From UBA927 sp964361785 (GTDB taxonomy: Bacteria > Patescibacteriota > Microgenomatia > UBA10105 > UBA927), in the NCBI GenBank assembly GCA_964361785.1, contig CAYIBX010000009.1, forward strand, positions 1 through 39,809: a DNA stretch of 39,809 nucleotides, written 5' to 3'. This document shows, piece by piece, positions 39,717-39,809 of the stretch (its first letter is position 1; each line of letters starts with the position of its first letter). The notes under the pieces are model-generated. The model saw only the letters and a list, made by a program, of their open reading frames with translations, was not told where the DNA came from and did not search any database. The translations under genes were made by a program, and so were the position numbers.

Positions 39717-39809
39717 ATGTTGACATTTATATCACCACCCACTGTAGATTACAAGAATAGACGTGTTGCGATATAGCTTCATTCAGTAGCCGTGACGAGA
39801 GGTTTTTGG

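Noticed and set aside
1..39809. tRNA, rRNA, CRISPR array, transposase or a recoded stop codon
   Set aside because: Intergenic regions were read by eye and none shows a cloverleaf, regular direct repeats or IS ends; TGA, TAA and TAG all end normal-length genes.

Overview
The window looks like a chromosomal segment of a Patescibacteria (Candidate Phyla Radiation) bacterium, probably of the Parcubacteria side. This rests on gene content rather than a database search: a short alanyl-tRNA synthetase, an AMP-phosphorylase-type DeoA, a PilM-like protein fused to a large extracellular part, a DUF2207 protein with a poly-glycine tail, a sortase, RNase J and a Lon-like ATPase without its protease. TGA is used as a stop, so a recoded genetic code is not supported. 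Base composition is moderately AT-rich. No rRNA, tRNA, CRISPR array or IS element was seen.

Layout. 1-635 is a decayed stretch with a truncated GNAT gene and a fragment carrying an in-frame TAG. 636-10381 (minus) is the information-processing block rpoB-rpoC-rpsL-rpsG, followed by a small membrane protein and a membrane-anchored sorbosone/glucose dehydrogenase. 10492-22210 (minus) is a long, tightly packed block: alaS, a PilM-like membrane protein, a sortase, AMP phosphorylase, a zinc-ribbon protein, mltG, a DUF2207 protein, a CapA-like phosphatase, a cyclophilin and a second mltG. A near-consensus promoter for rpoBC overlaps the end of the last gene. 22281-29117 is an accessory region, mostly on the plus strand: a PKD-type surface protein, two EamA transporters (one frameshifted), CutA, a small hydrolase, a TrmB-type regulator with an Ldh-family oxidoreductase and a GNAT, plus two unknown genes on the minus strand. 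29253-36511 (minus) holds a TrpR/YerC-like regulator, small envelope proteins, a RodZ-like protein, FtsK, RNase J and the Lon-like ATPase. 36548-39240 (minus) is rpsO-pnp, and an unrecognised gene follows at 39348-39716.

How the genes fit together. The minus-strand blocks serve transcription, translation, mRNA decay (PNPase, RNase J) and cell wall or surface assembly (two MltG, sortase, CapA-like, DUF2207, PilM-like, RodZ-like, FtsK). The plus-strand island is transport and small-molecule metabolism.

The most unusual signals are palindromic. (1) Three near-identical perfect palindromes of 28-36 bp lie beside a TrpR-like regulator gene and an EamA transporter, suggesting an undescribed small regulon or a palindromic repeat family. 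(2) A symmetric repeat sits in frame inside the sugar dehydrogenase, and its arms recur in an intergenic copy at 69-110. (3) A different, GC-rich palindromic segment sits in frame inside RNase J. Items 2 and 3 resemble the in-frame palindromic elements known from Rickettsia. RpoB and uS12 also carry natural substitutions at classic rifampicin and streptomycin positions.
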